A stretch of DNA of 64,000 nt. It comes from Flavobacteriales bacterium (GTDB taxonomy: Bacteria; Bacteroidota; Bacteroidia; NS11-12g; UBA955). The stretch is taken from the NCBI GenBank assembly GCA_947496375.1, contig CANMCY010000006.1, forward strand, positions 1 to 64,000. Reading direction: 5' to 3'. A program made the translations under genes and the position numbers. Shown here piece after piece: positions 26,630 to 38,864 of this stretch. The notes beneath the pieces are model-generated. The model was not told where the DNA came from, ran no database searches, and was given only the letters and a program-made list of their open reading frames with translations. Position 1 is the stretch's first letter. Every line of letters starts with the position of its first letter.

Positions 26630-27067
26630 ATGGCAAAACAAATATCAGGCTTCGTAAAACTCCAGGTGAAAGGCGGTCAGGCAAACCCTGCTCCCCCCAT
26701 TGGTCCGGCTCTCGGTTCCAAAGGTGTTAACATCATGGATTTTTGCAAGCAATTCAATGCGCGCACTCAAGAAAAAATGGGCAAGGTATTGCCTGTGGTA
26801 ATCACGGTTTACGCCGACAAATCCTTTGATTTCATTATCAAAACCCCACCGGTGGCTGTTCAGCTGCTCGAAGCAACTAAACTGCAAAAGGGTTCTGCCG
26901 AACCTAACCGCAAAAAAGTGGGTTCTGTGAACTGGGATCAAGTGAAAACAATTGCTACTGAAAAAATGCCCGATTTAAACTGTTTTACAGTAGAATCGGC
27001 CATGAAATTGGTAGCAGGAACGGCCAGAAGCATGGGAATCACCATTTCTGGTGATGCGCCTTTTTAA
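26630..27067 (+). CDS. rplK: 50S ribosomal protein L11
   Basis: The 145-aa L11 binds the GTPase-associated region of 23S rRNA together with L10/L12. Signatures are [20 protein letters not shown] at the N-terminus and [20 protein letters not shown] at the C-terminus. It lies 5 bases after nusG. It is also the conventional partner of RelA in the stringent response. Confidence 0.98.
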   Translation: MAKQISGFVKLQVKGGQANPAPPIGPALGSKGVNIMDFCKQFNARTQEKMGKVLPVVITVYADKSFDFIIKTPPVAVQLLEATKLQKGSAEPNRKKVGSVNWDQVKTIATEKMPDLNCFTVESAMKLVAGTARSMGITISGDAPF

Positions 27068-27087
27068 TCCTTTAAAGAAGCAAGAAA

Positions 27088-27783
27088 ATGAAAGTTGGTA
27101 AAAAAAGAAAAGAAGCACTCAGTAAGTATGATAACACGAAGTCATACACGCTGAAGGAAGCTTGCGAAATCGTAAAGAAAATTACGAACACCAAATTCGA
27201 CGCATCCGTTGATATTGATGTTCGTTTGGGTGTAGATCCACGTCAGGCAAACCAAATGGTGCGCGGTGTGGCCAGTCTGCCTCATGGTTTGGGTAAAACC
27301 ATTCGCGTTCTTGTTCTGTGCACGCCTGACAAAGAGCAGGAAGCCAAAGACGCAGGTGCTGATCATGTGGGTCTTGATGACTACATTGAAAAAATCGCGG
27401 GCGGCTGGACAGATATAGACATTATCATTGCACTTCCCAGTGTGATGGCAAAATTGGGTCGTTTGGGTAAGGTACTGGGTCCTAGAAATCTTATGCCTAA
27501 CCCCAAAAGTGGTACTGTTACCACTGAGGTAGGTAAAGCCGTTACTGAGGTAAAGGCCGGTAAAATTGACTTTAAAGTTGACAAAACTGGAATTATCCAC
27601 ACTTCAGTTGGTAAGGCCTCTTTCGATGCAGATAAGTTGAGTGAGAATGCGCTTGAATTGGTTCAGGTTCTCAATAAGTTGAAGCCATCTGCCGCCAAAG
27701 GTACCTACTTCAAAAGTATCTCTATGAGCAGCACCATGAGCCCCGGTGTAAGTATTGATGTTAAATCCATTCCTGGAATCTGA
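27088..27783 (+). CDS. rplA: 50S ribosomal protein L1
   Basis: The 231-aa L1 forms the mobile L1 stalk near the E site. The family stretch [20 protein letters not shown] and [14 protein letters not shown] are intact. In E. coli L1 represses its own operon by binding the leader upstream of rplK. No comparable L1 site could be assigned here by eye. Confidence 0.98.
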   Translation: MKVGKKRKEALSKYDNTKSYTLKEACEIVKKITNTKFDASVDIDVRLGVDPRQANQMVRGVASLPHGLGKTIRVLVLCTPDKEQEAKDAGADHVGLDDYIEKIAGGWTDIDIIIALPSVMAKLGRLGKVLGPRNLMPNPKSGTVTTEVGKAVTEVKAGKIDFKVDKTGIIHTSVGKASFDADKLSENALELVQVLNKLKPSAAKGTYFKSISMSSTMSPGVSIDVKSIPGI

Positions 27784-27785
27784 TT

Positions 27786-28310
27786 ATGAACAAAGAACAA
27801 AAACAAGCGGTGGTTGCCGAATTAACGGAAACCTTTAAAAATAGCGATGTGGTGTATCTGGCAGATACAACCGGTCTTAGTGCCAATGCAACCAATGCTT
27901 TTCGTCGTGCATTATTCAACAGTGGTGTTAGTATGCGTATGGCTAAGAACACCCTGATCAATATCGCCATGGAAAACTGCGGTAAGGATTTTGGTGATCT
28001 CAAGACTGCACTTGTAGGATCCACCTGTGTAATGATTTCTGAAAACATGAAGGCACCTGCTAATGCCATCAAAACTTTCCGCGACAAGGATGGCTTGCCC
28101 ATACTGAAAGGTGCATGGATAGACAGCAGTGTGTTTCTGGGTGATCAATCACTGGAAGAAATTATTCAACTCAAAACTAAAAATGAACTTATCGGTGAAG
28201 TTATTGGTCTGTTGCAATCACCTGCCCGCAATGTTATCAGCGCGCTGCAAGGCAATGCAGGTCAAAAAATCGCCGGTCTTGTAAAGGCAGTAGCCGAAAC
28301 TAAAGCATAA
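27786..28310 (+). CDS. rplJ: 50S ribosomal protein L10
   Basis: The 174-aa L10 anchors L7/L12 dimers on the ribosomal stalk. It starts MNKEQKQAVVAELTETFKNS, has the conserved RRALFNSGVSMRMAKNTL, and ends with the helix that binds L12. It begins two bases after rplA. L10/L12 usually autoregulate translation of this pair. Confidence 0.97.
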   Translation: MNKEQKQAVVAELTETFKNSDVVYLADTTGLSANATNAFRRALFNSGVSMRMAKNTLINIAMENCGKDFGDLKTALVGSTCVMISENMKAPANAIKTFRDKDGLPILKGAWIDSSVFLGDQSLEEIIQLKTKNELIGEVIGLLQSPARNVISALQGNAGQKIAGLVKAVAETKA

Positions 28311-28346
28311 TTAACTAACAAAAAAAACTCAAAAAACAATAAAACA

Positions 28347-28727
28347 ATGGTAGATCTGAAAGAATTCGCGAATCAGTTGGTAAATCTCACTGTAAAAGAG
28401 GTAAATGAACTTGCTCAAATCCTGAAGGAAGAGCACGGTATTGAGCCTGCTGCTGCTGCAGTGGCTGTAGCCGCACCCGCAGCGGGTGGTGGTGGAGCCG
28501 CCGCCGCCGAGGAACAAACCGAGTTTGATGTAATCCTCAAAAATGCTGGCGCTAACAAATTGAATGTGGTTAAAATCGTAAAAGATTTGACCGGACTCGG
28601 TTTGAAAGAAGCCAAAGATCTCGTAGACGCCGCCCCCAAAGCTGTTAAAGAAAAAGTTTCGAAAGCCGAAGCCGAAGATCTTGCAGCTAAACTTAAAGAA
28701 GCGGGCGCTGAAGTTGAGGTCAAGTAA
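28347..28727 (+). CDS. rplL: 50S ribosomal protein L7/L12
   Basis: The 126-aa stalk protein has an N-terminal dimer domain ([20 protein letters not shown]), an Ala/Gly-rich hinge ([19 protein letters not shown]) and the conserved C-terminal factor-binding domain ([20 protein letters not shown]). It recruits translational GTPases. It is followed by a 102-base spacer with a hairpin before rpoB. Confidence 0.98.
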   Translation: MVDLKEFANQLVNLTVKEVNELAQILKEEHGIEPAAAAVAVAAPAAGGGGAAAAEEQTEFDVILKNAGANKLNVVKIVKDLTGLGLKEAKDLVDAAPKAVKEKVSKAEAEDLAAKLKEAGAEVEVK

Positions 28728-28751
28728 TCTCCAACAAACACAACCCCAAAT

Positions 28752-28776
28752 GGCCCCGGAATACCGCGGGCCTTTT
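28752..28776 (+). terminator. rplL-rpoB intergenic hairpin (attenuator-like)
   Basis: GGCCCCGG, loop AATA and CCGCGGGCC pair as eight base pairs with one bulged C, followed by TTTT. It probably lets part of the polymerases through so that rpoBC are expressed below rplJL, as at the equivalent E. coli position. Confidence 0.65.
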
Positions 28777-28829
28777 GGGCGTTTATTGAGTTAAACATCC
28801 ATTGTCGTACCAAAAAAAAACAAAACAAA

Positions 28830-31800
28830 TTGAGCACACTACAAAACAATAGGGTTTCTTTTGGCAAAGTAAAACACGCCATTGAATACCCCGACTTCCT
28901 CGATGTGCAGCTGCAATCGTTCCAGGAATTTTTTCAGCTTGACACACCCGCCGATAAACGCGAAGGCGAAGGACTTTTCATGGTTTTCCGTGAAAACTTC
29001 CCCATTACAGATACCAGAAATATATTCGTTCTGGAATTTTTGGACTATTTTGTAGATCCACCCAGATATACCATTCAGGAGTGCATTGAGCGTGGCCTTA
29101 CCTATGCTGTTCCCCTGAAGGCAAAATTGAAATTGAGTTGTAACGATCCCGAGCACGAAGATTTTAAAACCATCGTGCAGGACGTATATCTTGGAACCAT
29201 ACCTTATATGACGCCTAATGGTACATTTATCATTAATGGCGCTGAACGGGTAATCGTAAGCCAGTTGCACCGCTCTCCGGGCGTTTTCTTCGGACAAAGC
29301 ATTCACTCCAACGGAACCAAGCTTTACTCAGCCAGGGTAATCCCTTTCAAAGGTTCTTGGATTGAATTTGCCACCGATGTGAATGCCGTAATGTATGCAT
29401 ACATTGATCGTAAAAAGAAATTCCCGGTGACTACCTTGCTCCGAGCCATTGGATTCGAGAGCGACAAGGATATTCTTGACATTTTTGGACTTAGTGAAGA
29501 GGTAAAGGTTAGTAAAACCGGTCTTAAAAAAGTAATTGGCCGCAAACTTGCCGCAAGGGTGCTGCGCACATGGATTGAAGACTTCGTTGATGAAGATACC
29601 GGTGAGGTAGTTTCTATTGAAAGGAATGAAGTTATTCTGGAGCGTGATACTATTCTGGCAGACGAACATATTGATGTTATAGTAGACGCCGGCGTAAAAA
29701 CCGTAATTCTGAATACTGAAAACACCGGCAACATCGATTTTGATATAATTTATAACACGCTTCAGAAAGATACATCCAACAATGGTAAAGAAGCGTTGGA
29801 AGTAATTTATCGTCAGTTGAGGAATGCAGATCCACCCGATGAAGAGACTGCGCGTGGTATTATTGAGCGTTTGTTTTTCTCAGACAAGCGCTATGACCTT
29901 GGTGATGTAGGCCGTTACCGTATCAACCAGAAGTTGAATATGAATACGCCAATGGATGTGAAGGTACTAACCAAGGATGATATCATTAGCATCATTAAGT
30001 TTCTTATTCATCTTTATAACGGACAAGAAGCGCTTGATGATATTGACCACTTAAGTAACCGCCGTGTGCGTACTGTGGGTGAACAGCTGTATGCCCAGTT
30101 TGGCGTCGGCCTTGCCCGTATGGCGCGTACCATCCGCGAAAAAATGAATATTCGCGACAATGAAGTATTCACACCTCAGGATCTGGTAAATGCCAGAACC
30201 CTGAGCAGCGTTATAAACTCATTTTTCGGAACCAACCAGCTATCTCAGTTCCTGGATCAGATTAATCCCCTGGCGGAAATTACGCATAAGCGCCGTCTGT
30301 CAGCACTGGGTCCGGGTGGTTTGAGCCGCGAAAGAGCCGGCTTCGAAGTACGTGACGTGCATTACACTCACTACGGCCGTCTTTGTACCATTGAAACTCC
30401 GGAAGGACCTAACATCGGTTTGATTTCTTCGCTTTGTGTTCATGCCAAAATCAACAACATGGGCTTCATAGAAACCCCTTATCGTAAGGTGGTTGAAGGC
30501 AAGATAGAGGAAGGTATTACTTACCTCAGTGCTGAAGAAGAAGATGGAAAAACCATTGCACAGGCCAATGCCGAAGTGGATGCCAAAGGCAATTTTAAAA
30601 CAGCTTTGGTAAAAAGCCGTAAGGAAGGTGACTTCCCGTTGGTAGATCCGTCCAAACTGGATTATATGGATGTGGCCCCCAACCAGATTGTATCTATTGC
30701 AGCTTCGCTGATTCCCTTTTTGGAACACGATGATGCTAACCGTGCACTGATGGGATCAAACATGCAGCGTCAGGCTGTGCCTCTGGTTAAGCCTGAAGCT
30801 CCTATAGTGGGTACCGGCCTGGAAGAAAAAGTGGCTCGTGACAGCCGTTCTCTCATCAATGCAGAAGGCGATGGGGTTGTTGAATACGTGGATGCCCGCG
30901 AGATTAGAATTCGTTATCAGCATAATTCTGATGACGATCTGGTAAGCTTCACCGGAAATACCAAAACCTATCAGTTAACCAAATTCCGCAGAACCAACCA
31001 GAATTCCTGCATCAATCTGCACCCCATCGTGAAGAAGGGTGATAAGGTTGCTAAGGGTCAGGTTATTTGCGAAGGATACGCTACCCAAGGTGGAGAACTC
31101 GCTCTTGGTCGTAACCTGAAAGTGGCATTCATGCCTTGGCAGGGTTATAACTTCGAGGATGCGATCGTAATCTCAGAAAAAGTAGTAAAAGACGATTGGT
31201 ACACCACCGTTTACATTACCGAGTTTGAGTTGGAAGTTCGTGATACCAAGCGCGGTGAAGAGGAATTGACCAACGATATCCCGAATGTAAGTGACGAGAT
31301 GACCCGTAACCTGGACGAGAATGGTCTGATACGCATAGGTGCTGAGGTTAAAGAAGGGGATATCCTTATTGGTAAGATTACACCCAAAGGTGAAACTGAG
31401 CCATCACCCGAAGAGAAACTGCTTAGGGCCATTTTCGGCGATAAAGCCGGTGATGTAAAAGATGCATCATTGAAAGCGCCTCCCGGTACAGACGGTGTTG
31501 TTATCGAAAAGAAATTGTTCAGCAAGAGCAAAAAAGATAAAACCATTCGCGCCAGCGACAAAGGAAGGTTGCAAAAACTGGAAGATGACCACAAGCGCGA
31601 AATGGCTGAGTTCAAAGACGAACTGGTTAAAAAATTATTCCAGATTGTGAATGGTAAAACCAGCCAGGGTGTTTTCAATATGTACAGTGAAGAGCTGATC
31701 AGCAAGGGTACCAAGTTTACCCAGAAAAATCTGATGAGCATAGATTACAGTAATGTAAACTACCACAACTGGACCGCTGATGCAGACAAAAATGAACTCA

Positions 31801-32633
31801 TCGTACGTGCATTGACCAATTACATCAATGTTTACAACGATAAAGTGACTAACTTCAAGCGTGAGCATTATGCCATCAGTGTAGGTGATGAATTGCCTAC
31901 CGGAATTTTGCAAATGGCAAAAGTTTATGTGGCCACCAAGCGTAAGCTGAAAGTGGGTGATAAGATGGCCGGTCGTCACGGTAACAAGGGTATTGTTGCA
32001 AGAATTGTCCGTGAAGAAGACATGCCATTCCTGGATGACGGAACACCTGTGGACATTGTTCTGAATCCTCTGGGTGTACCTTCCCGTATGAACCTGGGTC
32101 AGATTTATGAAACCGTTCTGGGATGGGCCGGAAAAGAGTTGGGTGTGAAATTTGCAACCCCTATCTTCGATGGAGCCAGCAATGCCGAAATTGAAGATTG
32201 GACCAATAAGGCAGGAATACCTAAGAATGGACTGGTTTATCTGAATGACGGTTTGTCAGGTCAGAAATTTGACCAGCCCACAACGGTAGGTATCATTTAT
32301 ATGCTGAAACTGGGACACATGGTTGATGATAAGATGCACGCCCGTTCTATCGGTCCGTACAGTCTTATTACCCAGCAGCCGTTGGGTGGTAAAGCACAGT
32401 TCGGTGGTCAGCGTTTCGGTGAAATGGAAGTTTGGGCACTGGAAGCATTCGGTGCATCTAACATTCTGCGTGAAATCCTAACTGTTAAGTCGGACGACAT
32501 CACCGGAAGGGCCAAGGCATACGAAGCCATCGTGAAAGGTGAAAACCTGAGTAATATCGGAACCCCCGAATCATTTAATGTACTTGTACATGAATTGAGA
32601 GGTCTGGGTCTGGAAGTTTCATTTATAGAATAA
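28830..32633 (+). CDS. rpoB: DNA-directed RNA polymerase subunit beta
   Basis: The 1267-aa beta subunit starts at a TTG ([20 protein letters not shown]). No in-frame ATG exists upstream of the conserved [18 protein letters not shown], so TTG is very likely real. The rifampicin region ([40 protein letters not shown]) is of the sensitive type by inspection. Later signatures include [15 protein letters not shown] and [15 protein letters not shown]. Part of the tuf-to-rpoC unit; rpoC follows 19 bases later. Confidence 0.99.
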   Translation: MSTLQNNRVSFGKVKHAIEYPDFLDVQLQSFQEFFQLDTPADKREGEGLFMVFRENFPITDTRNIFVLEFLDYFVDPPRYTIQECIERGLTYAVPLKAKLKLSCNDPEHEDFKTIVQDVYLGTIPYMTPNGTFIINGAERVIVSQLHRSPGVFFGQSIHSNGTKLYSARVIPFKGSWIEFATDVNAVMYAYIDRKKKFPVTTLLRAIGFESDKDILDIFGLSEEVKVSKTGLKKVIGRKLAARVLRTWIEDFVDEDTGEVVSIERNEVILERDTILADEHIDVIVDAGVKTVILNTENTGNIDFDIIYNTLQKDTSNNGKEALEVIYRQLRNADPPDEETARGIIERLFFSDKRYDLGDVGRYRINQKLNMNTPMDVKVLTKDDIISIIKFLIHLYNGQEALDDIDHLSNRRVRTVGEQLYAQFGVGLARMARTIREKMNIRDNEVFTPQDLVNARTLSSVINSFFGTNQLSQFLDQINPLAEITHKRRLSALGPGGLSRERAGFEVRDVHYTHYGRLCTIETPEGPNIGLISSLCVHAKINNMGFIETPYRKVVEGKIEEGITYLSAEEEDGKTIAQANAEVDAKGNFKTALVKSRKEGDFPLVDPSKLDYMDVAPNQIVSIAASLIPFLEHDDANRALMGSNMQRQAVPLVKPEAPIVGTGLEEKVARDSRSLINAEGDGVVEYVDAREIRIRYQHNSDDDLVSFTGNTKTYQLTKFRRTNQNSCINLHPIVKKGDKVAKGQVICEGYATQGGELALGRNLKVAFMPWQGYNFEDAIVISEKVVKDDWYTTVYITEFELEVRDTKRGEEELTNDIPNVSDEMTRNLDENGLIRIGAEVKEGDILIGKITPKGETEPSPEEKLLRAIFGDKAGDVKDASLKAPPGTDGVVIEKKLFSKSKKDKTIRASDKGRLQKLEDDHKREMAEFKDELVKKLFQIVNGKTSQGVFNMYSEELISKGTKFTQKNLMSIDYSNVNYHNWTADADKNELIVRALTNYINVYNDKVTNFKREHYAISVGDELPTGILQMAKVYVATKRKLKVGDKMAGRHGNKGIVARIVREEDMPFLDDGTPVDIVLNPLGVPSRMNLGQIYETVLGWAGKELGVKFATPIFDGASNAEIEDWTNKAGIPKNGLVYLNDGLSGQKFDQPTTVGIIYMLKLGHMVDDKMHARSIGPYSLITQQPLGGKAQFGGQRFGEMEVWALEAFGASNILREILTVKSDDITGRAKAYEAIVKGENLSNIGTPESFNVLVHELRGLGLEVSFIE

Positions 32634-32652
32634 ATCTGAGAGAATCAGTAAC

Positions 32653-35600
32653 ATGCAAACACAAAAGAAAGTTCAAAAAATCGGAAGCAACTTCAGCAAG
32701 ATCAGAATCTCGCTGGCTTCACCTGAAAACATACTTCGCCGTAGTTTTGGGGAGGTTACCAAGCCTGAAACCATCAACTACCGCAGCTACAAGCCCGAAA
32801 TGGGCGGACTCTTCTGCGAACGCATTTTTGGTCCCATCAAGGATTACGAATGCCACTGTGGAAAATACAAACGTATTCGCTACAAAGGCATCGTTTGTGA
32901 TCGTTGCGGTGTAGAGGTAACAGAGAAAAAAGTACGTCGTGAGCGTATGGGCCACATCAATCTGGTGGTGCCTGTTGCACATATTTGGTACTTCCGTTCT
33001 CTGCCCAACAAAATTGGTTACCTGCTGGGTCTTCCTACCAAAAAGCTCGATATGGTTATCTATTACGAGCGTTATGTGGTAATACAGCCCGGTGCGGCTT
33101 CAAACAGCAATTATCTGGATCTTCTCACCGAGGAAGAATACCTGGATATTACAGATTCTCTGCCAAAGGAAAACCAGTTGCTGGATGACAATGATCCGAA
33201 CAAGTTTATCGCCCGCATGGGTGCAGATGCCTTGAACGATTTGCTGAGCCGTATTAACCTGGATAAACTGAGCTATGATCTGAGAAACCAGGCGGCAACA
33301 GAAACCAGCCAGCAGCGTAAGCAGGAAGCCCTGAAACGTTTGAAGGTAATAGAAGGTTTCCGCAGCGCCCAGCGTACCGGTGAAAATCGCCCTGAGTGGA
33401 TGGTGATGAAGATGTTGCCCGTAATTCCACCCGAATTGCGTCCTCTGGTTCCCCTGGAGGGAGGCCGTTTTGCCACCTCAGATTTGAATGATCTGTACCG
33501 CAGGGTTATTATACGTAATAACCGTCTCAAGCGTCTTATTGAAATAAAAGCACCCGAAGTTATTTTACGTAACGAGAAGCGCATGCTTCAGGAAGCCGTA
33601 GACTCACTTTTGGATAATACCCGCCGTGCCAGTGCGGTTAAGAGTGAAGGCAACCGTCCATTGAAGTCTCTCAGCGATATGCTGAAAGGCAAGCAGGGTC
33701 GTTTCCGTCAAAACTTGCTGGGTAAACGTGTAGATTATTCAGGTCGTTCCGTTATCGTGGTAGGTCCTACCCTGAAACTGAATGAGTGCGGTCTTCCCAA
33801 GAATATGGCTGCCGAGCTTTTCAAGCCTTTTATCATTCGTAAACTGATTGAAAGGGGCATTGTGAAGACGGTTAAAACCGCCAAGAAAATTGTAGAAAAG
33901 AAAGATCCTGTTATCTGGGACATTCTGGAAAACATACTGAAAGGTCATCCCGTTCTGCTTAACCGTGCACCTACACTTCACAGACTCGGTATTCAGGCAT
34001 TCCAGCCCAAACTGGTTGAGGGTAAAGCCATTCAGCTGCATCCCCTGGTTTGTACCGGTTTTAACGCTGACTTTGATGGTGACCAGATGGCTGTGCACGT
34101 TCCGCTTGGCAATGCAGCCGTTGCAGAAGCACAATTGCTTATGCTGGCCTCGCACAATATTCTTAACCCTGCAAATGGTTCTCCGGTAACTGTTCCTTCT
34201 CAGGATATGATTTTGGGATTGTACTACATTACCAAAGATCGTGTAGGAACCAAAGCCCACCCTGTTAAAGGTGAAGGCCTGACTTTCTACGCCGCTGAGG
34301 AAGCTATTATCGCATACAATGAGGGAAGAGTAGACCTTCATGCCAAGGTTAAGTGCCGCGTTCGCGTGAAAGAAAATGATGAGTTCGTTTGGAAGGTCAT
34401 TGACACATCCATGGGAAGAATCCTGTTTAACCAGGTTGTACCCGAGGAATACGGATACATTAATGAACTTCTCAAGAAGAAAAATCTCCGTGATATCATT
34501 TCAGGAATGATTCGTGTGGCCGGGGTTGCCAAAGCAGCCAACTTCCTCGATGCTATCAAAGGTCTTGGATTCCACTATGCATTCCGCGGTGGTCTCAGCT
34601 TTAACATGAGCTATGTGAAGATTCCTGATGAAAAAGATCAACTGGTGAACAAAGCTTACGAAGAGGTACAAGAAATCCAGTCGAATGCTGACATGGGCTT
34701 CATTACCAACAACGAAAGATATAACCAGGTAATTGACCTTTGGACTCGCGTAAACAATCAGCTGGCTCGTGTTCTTATTAAGGAACTGAGCTCGGATGAT
34801 CAGGGCTTTAACCCTATTTACATGATGCTTGACTCAGGTGCACGTGGTTCAAACGAGCAGATTCGTCAGCTGGGTGGTATGCGTGGTCTGATGGCCAAGC
34901 CACAAAAGAGCAGTGGAGGCGGAACCGGTGATACCATCGAAAACCCCATTATTTCAAACTTTAAAGAAGGTTTGAACGTATTGGAATACTTCATCTCTAC
35001 GCACGGTGCCCGTAAGGGTCTTGCGGATACAGCGTTAAAAACAGCGGATGCAGGTTACCTCACACGTCGTTTGCACGATGTAGCCCAGGATGTGGTTATC
35101 ACAGAGCAAGATTGCGGAACCCTCAGGGGTATCGCTATGTCCGCCATCATCAACAACGATGAAGTGGCAGAAACCTTGAATGAAAGAATTCTGGGTCGCT
35201 GTCTGGTGGATGATGTGATTGATAATGCCACCGGAGAAATACTGGGTAAAGGCGGACAGGAAGTAACTGAAAAGATGGCCGCTGCTATTGATGCTGCTGG
35301 TATAGAAGAAGTTGAGATTCGCAGCGTTCTGACTTGCGAAACACTGAGTGGTGTTTGCGCAAGATGCTATGGCAGAAACCTGGCTACAGGACGTATGGTT
35401 CAAATCGGTGAAGCGGTGGGTGTAATTGCTGCCCAGTCTATCGGTGAACCCGGTACACAGCTTACCCTACGTACGTTCCACACCGGTGGTGCCGCGATGA
35501 ACATTGCCGCTGAAAACACCCTTGAAACCAAATATGAAGGGTTAATCAACTTTGATAGCATGCGCACAGTAACCAAGGAAGTGGTAGATGATGAGTCTGG

Positions 35601-36960
35601 TAAAAAGAAAAAGGTTGAAATCGTGTTGGGCAGAAGCGGAGAAATCCGGATTCTGGATTCGCGCAGCAACAACGTCATTACCAGCTATAACGTTCCTTAT
35701 GGCGCACAACTCATGGTAAAAGAGGGTGCTACCGTTAAAAAGGGCGACAAACTTTGTACCTGGGATCCATTTAATACCCTGATTATTTCTGATATTGACG
35801 GAACGGTTCAGTATGATAACATTATTGAAGGCGTTAACATGCGTGAAGAAGGGGATGAGCAGACGGGTCTCAGCGAACTGGTGATTGTGGAAAGTAAGGA
35901 CAAAACCAAAGTTCCTGTAATTGCAGTGCAAGGGAAGGCAGATCTGAATAAGCATTTTAACATGCCCGTAGGTTCTATTCTGGTTGCCAAGGCCGGTGCC
36001 GGTGTTAAGGCCGGTGACATTCTGGCAAAAATTCCCAGAAGTGCTACCCGTACCCGCGACATTACCGGTGGTCTGCCCCGCGTTACAGAATTGTTTGAAG
36101 CACGTAATCCATCTAACCCTGCCGTTGTGAGTGAGATTGATGGTGTGGTAGAATATGGTGTGAGTAAGCGTGGTAATCAGGAGATTATCGTTACGAGCAA
36201 GGATGCTGAGAAGAAACATTATCAGGTTGCTTTGAGTAAGCACATATTGGTTCACGACGGTGATTTTGTTCGCGCAGGTCAGCCATTAAGTGATGGTGCC
36301 ATCACACCTCAGGATATTCTCCGTATTGAAGGTCCCGGTGCTGTTCAGCGTTATGTACTGAATGGTATTCAGGAAGTATACCGTCTGCAGGGTGTAAAAA
36401 TCAACGATAAGCACATTGAAACCATTGTAAGGCAGATGATGCAGAAGATGGAAATCAATGATCCGGGCGACACCCGTTTCCTTGAAGGTGAAATTACAGA
36501 TCGCTGGAATCTTCAGTCTGAGAATGACTGGATTTGGGACAAAAAGGTGGTAACTGATGCCGGAGAAAGTGAACAGATGCACCCCGGACAGATTGTAAGC
36601 CTGAAAGACCTAAGACAGGAAAACAGCGGACTTCGCCGTCAGGATAAGAAGCTGGTGGAATACCGTGACGCTGTATCAGCAACGGCACAGCCGGTGCTGA
36701 TGGGTATTACCAAGGCATCACTGGGAACTCAGAGCTTTATGAGTGCTGCATCCTTCCAGGAAACTACCAAGGTGCTTAATGAAGCAGCTATTTCCGGCAA
36801 GGTTGACGAACTGAAAGGTCTCAAGGAAAATGTAATTGTAGGTCATCTCATTCCTGCCGGTACCGGTATGCGTAACTGGGATAATGTGGTTACAGGTTCC
36901 AAAGAAGAGTACGATCGGTTGATGGCTTCCAAGATGGAAGCGGAGACCGAGGAAGCTTAA
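32653..36960 (+). CDS. rpoC: DNA-directed RNA polymerase subunit beta'
   Basis: The 1435-aa subunit holds the catalytic Mg site NADFDGD at residues 471-477. The N-terminal zinc ribbon is [19 protein letters not shown], and a second zinc site is in the C-terminal half ([13 protein letters not shown]). The bridge-helix and trigger-loop regions ([39 protein letters not shown]) are intact. Length is usual for Bacteroidota. It ends the unit, with a strong terminator directly after. Confidence 0.99.
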   Translation: MQTQKKVQKIGSNFSKIRISLASPENILRRSFGEVTKPETINYRSYKPEMGGLFCERIFGPIKDYECHCGKYKRIRYKGIVCDRCGVEVTEKKVRRERMGHINLVVPVAHIWYFRSLPNKIGYLLGLPTKKLDMVIYYERYVVIQPGAASNSNYLDLLTEEEYLDITDSLPKENQLLDDNDPNKFIARMGADALNDLLSRINLDKLSYDLRNQAATETSQQRKQEALKRLKVIEGFRSAQRTGENRPEWMVMKMLPVIPPELRPLVPLEGGRFATSDLNDLYRRVIIRNNRLKRLIEIKAPEVILRNEKRMLQEAVDSLLDNTRRASAVKSEGNRPLKSLSDMLKGKQGRFRQNLLGKRVDYSGRSVIVVGPTLKLNECGLPKNMAAELFKPFIIRKLIERGIVKTVKTAKKIVEKKDPVIWDILENILKGHPVLLNRAPTLHRLGIQAFQPKLVEGKAIQLHPLVCTGFNADFDGDQMAVHVPLGNAAVAEAQLLMLASHNILNPANGSPVTVPSQDMILGLYYITKDRVGTKAHPVKGEGLTFYAAEEAIIAYNEGRVDLHAKVKCRVRVKENDEFVWKVIDTSMGRILFNQVVPEEYGYINELLKKKNLRDIISGMIRVAGVAKAANFLDAIKGLGFHYAFRGGLSFNMSYVKIPDEKDQLVNKAYEEVQEIQSNADMGFITNNERYNQVIDLWTRVNNQLARVLIKELSSDDQGFNPIYMMLDSGARGSNEQIRQLGGMRGLMAKPQKSSGGGTGDTIENPIISNFKEGLNVLEYFISTHGARKGLADTALKTADAGYLTRRLHDVAQDVVITEQDCGTLRGIAMSAIINNDEVAETLNERILGRCLVDDVIDNATGEILGKGGQEVTEKMAAAIDAAGIEEVEIRSVLTCETLSGVCARCYGRNLATGRMVQIGEAVGVIAAQSIGEPGTQLTLRTFHTGGAAMNIAAENTLETKYEGLINFDSMRTVTKEVVDDESGKKKKVEIVLGRSGEIRILDSRSNNVITSYNVPYGAQLMVKEGATVKKGDKLCTWDPFNTLIISDIDGTVQYDNIIEGVNMREEGDEQTGLSELVIVESKDKTKVPVIAVQGKADLNKHFNMPVGSILVAKAGAGVKAGDILAKIPRSATRTRDITGGLPRVTELFEARNPSNPAVVSEIDGVVEYGVSKRGNQEIIVTSKDAEKKHYQVALSKHILVHDGDFVRAGQPLSDGAITPQDILRIEGPGAVQRYVLNGIQEVYRLQGVKINDKHIETIVRQMMQKMEINDPGDTRFLEGEITDRWNLQSENDWIWDKKVVTDAGESEQMHPGQIVSLKDLRQENSGLRRQDKKLVEYRDAVSATAQPVLMGITKASLGTQSFMSAASFQETTKVLNEAAISGKVDELKGLKENVIVGHLIPAGTGMRNWDNVVTGSKEEYDRLMASKMEAETEEA

Positions 36961-36977
36961 AATTATCGAATATTCAG

Positions 36978-37009
36978 AAAAGCCGGCCTGCAATAGGTCG
37001 GCTTTTTTT
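36978..37009. terminator. bidirectional terminator between rpoC and the ABC exporter gene
   Basis: AAAAGCCGGCCT and AGGTCGGCTTTT form a 12-bp stem (one G-T pair) around a 5-base loop, with T runs readable on both strands. It begins 17 bases after the rpoC stop; the convergent exporter gene stops at its other edge. Confidence 0.85.
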
Positions 37010-38768
37010 ATTCCATCATATTGACCCCGGATAGTTGCTGCGCCTTATACATGGAGGCGTACATGCCATCGAGTTTCATCAACTCGGCATGCGTTCCCTC
37101 TTCACATTTTTCTCCTGATTTCATGTATAGAATTCTGCTGGAATGCCTGATTGTGCTGAGTCTGTGAGCAATAACGACAGCGGTGCGGTTGTGCAATAGC
37201 TGAAATATGGCTTTTTGAATGAGTACTTCTGTCTCACTGTCAATATTGCTGGTGGCTTCATCCAAAATGATAATTCCGGGTTTGCATGCGAGCGCCCTGA
37301 TAAAGCTGATGAGCTGACGTTGTCCTAAACTCAAGGACATGCCCCTTTCCATTACATTAAAATCAAATTGGCCGGGCAGATGATGAATAAAGTCGTATGC
37401 ACCAATCATTCTTGCGGCTTCTGCGATTTCCTCATCCGTAATTTCTTGATTTTTCAGACGAATGTTATCTGCAATGCTGCCGCTGAAAAGAAATACATCC
37501 TGCAGCACAGATACAATTCGTTTTCTTAGAAAATCCAGCTTGTAGGATTCTATTTTAATGCCATCAACATAAATATTACCACGCTGATGCTGATAAAATC
37601 GGGCAATGAGACCTATGATGGTTGTTTTACCGCTGCCGGTATGGCCAACAATGGCAAAAGTTTCTCCGGGTTTTACCGTAAACGACAGGTTTTTTAGTAC
37701 CCAGTTTTCACCTTCATAGGCAAACCATACATTTTCAAATCGAATTTCCCCACGGAATTCCTCTGGAATGATTGTTCCGGAAATTTCAGTATTTTCTGTG
37801 TTATCCAGCAGTTCAAAAATCCTTTCAGCAGCCACCATGCCCATCTGAATATTGTTAAACCGATCTGCAATGGCCCTTACCGGGCGGAAAAACAGGTTGA
37901 CAAACATGATAAATGCAGTTAATTCACCCGGTTGTAAAGTGTTTTGCATCATTCCGCCTGTTCCATACAGAATGATGATGGCCAGCGTAGCTGCAACCAG
38001 AAATTCTACGATGGGAAAGAAAACAGCATAGTAAAATATACCGCGAATGTGGGCGTCTCTGTGAGAGGCATTAATGGTTGTGAATTTGTTGTATTCTTTC
38101 TCTTGCCGATTAAATAGCTGCACAATGTGCATGCCGGTTATGTGCTCCTGAAGAAATGAATTGAGTCTGGAAACCTCATTTCTGACCTGCTGAAAACTAT
38201 CTCTTACGCCTTTTCTGAAAAAATTGGCGGCCCATAACAAAAAGGGGAGAACCAGGAGGGTCAAAAGGGTCAATTTCCAGCTGATAAAGAACATACATAC
38301 CAGTATGATAATGATCTGGAAAGCATCGCCGGCTATGGTGATGAGCCCTGCGGAGAAAAGTTCGGTTACGGTCTCAATATCACTGATAGTTCTGGTAACC
38401 GATGTGCCAACTGGTGTCTTATCAAAAAAGGTTTGTCGTAGATTTATTAGGTGTTTGTAGGTGTAATTCCGCATTCTAAGAATTACATCCTGACCAATGG
38501 TTTCTGATAAATAGCTATTTAGAAAACCCAGCAAAGTCTGTACAATCAGTACGGCTAAAATCAGTAAGCACCAAAAACCCAAGCCTTCATATGCACCCTT
38601 CAGAATATAATAATCAATGGCATGGCTATAAAAATTGGGTTGGATGGCGGATAAACAACTTTGCAGAATGGTAAGAAAAATGGCACTGTAGAAACCCGCT
38701 CTCTTTGGGAGTGCAAGTTTCATTATGCGTCCAAGGAGGCCAGGATTAAACTTAAAAGGACTTTTCAC
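37008..38768 (-). CDS. ABC exporter, fused membrane and ATPase domains (MsbA-like)
   Basis: The 586-aa half-transporter has six membrane helices in its first 320 residues (AGFYSAIFLTILQSCLSAIQ onward) and a C-terminal ATPase with Walker A GHTGSGKTT, signature LSLGQRQL and Walker B IIILDEATS. Such proteins work as homo- or heterodimers in lipid, peptide or drug export. The start is GTG at 38768 (V/MKSPFKFNPG), chosen because a TACCTTTG box lies 12 bases upstream; longer upstream frames would run through that box into the divergent kinase promoter. Confidence 0.92.
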   Translation of the reverse strand: MKSPFKFNPGLLGRIMKLALPKRAGFYSAIFLTILQSCLSAIQPNFYSHAIDYYILKGAYEGLGFWCLLILAVLIVQTLLGFLNSYLSETIGQDVILRMRNYTYKHLINLRQTFFDKTPVGTSVTRTISDIETVTELFSAGLITIAGDAFQIIIILVCMFFISWKLTLLTLLVLPFLLWAANFFRKGVRDSFQQVRNEVSRLNSFLQEHITGMHIVQLFNRQEKEYNKFTTINASHRDAHIRGIFYYAVFFPIVEFLVAATLAIIILYGTGGMMQNTLQPGELTAFIMFVNLFFRPVRAIADRFNNIQMGMVAAERIFELLDNTENTEISGTIIPEEFRGEIRFENVWFAYEGENWVLKNLSFTVKPGETFAIVGHTGSGKTTIIGLIARFYQHQRGNIYVDGIKIESYKLDFLRKRIVSVLQDVFLFSGSIADNIRLKNQEITDEEIAEAARMIGAYDFIHHLPGQFDFNVMERGMSLSLGQRQLISFIRALACKPGIIILDEATSNIDSETEVLIQKAIFQLLHNRTAVVIAHRLSTIRHSSRILYMKSGEKCEEGTHAELMKLDGMYASMYKAQQLSGVNMME

Positions 38769-38780
38769 GGATTGGAAATG

Positions 38781-38788
38781 CAAAGGTA
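38781..38788 (-). promoter_or_regulatory. -7 element of the ABC exporter gene
   Basis: TACCTTTG on the minus strand, exact TAnnTTTG match, 12 bases before the GTG start at 38768. Confidence 0.55.
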
Positions 38789-38852
38789 GGGTACGCCGAT
38801 TTGTGTAAAACTTTATTTCGCAAACCACTTGCACACCTTTTTTAAGCCATAG

Positions 38853-38860
38853 TAATATTG
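38853..38860 (+). promoter_or_regulatory. -7 element of the deoxynucleoside kinase gene, leaderless spacing
   Basis: TAATATTG, one mismatch to TAnnTTTG, followed by four bases and the ATG at 38865. Confidence 0.45.
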
Positions 38861-38864
38861 CACT

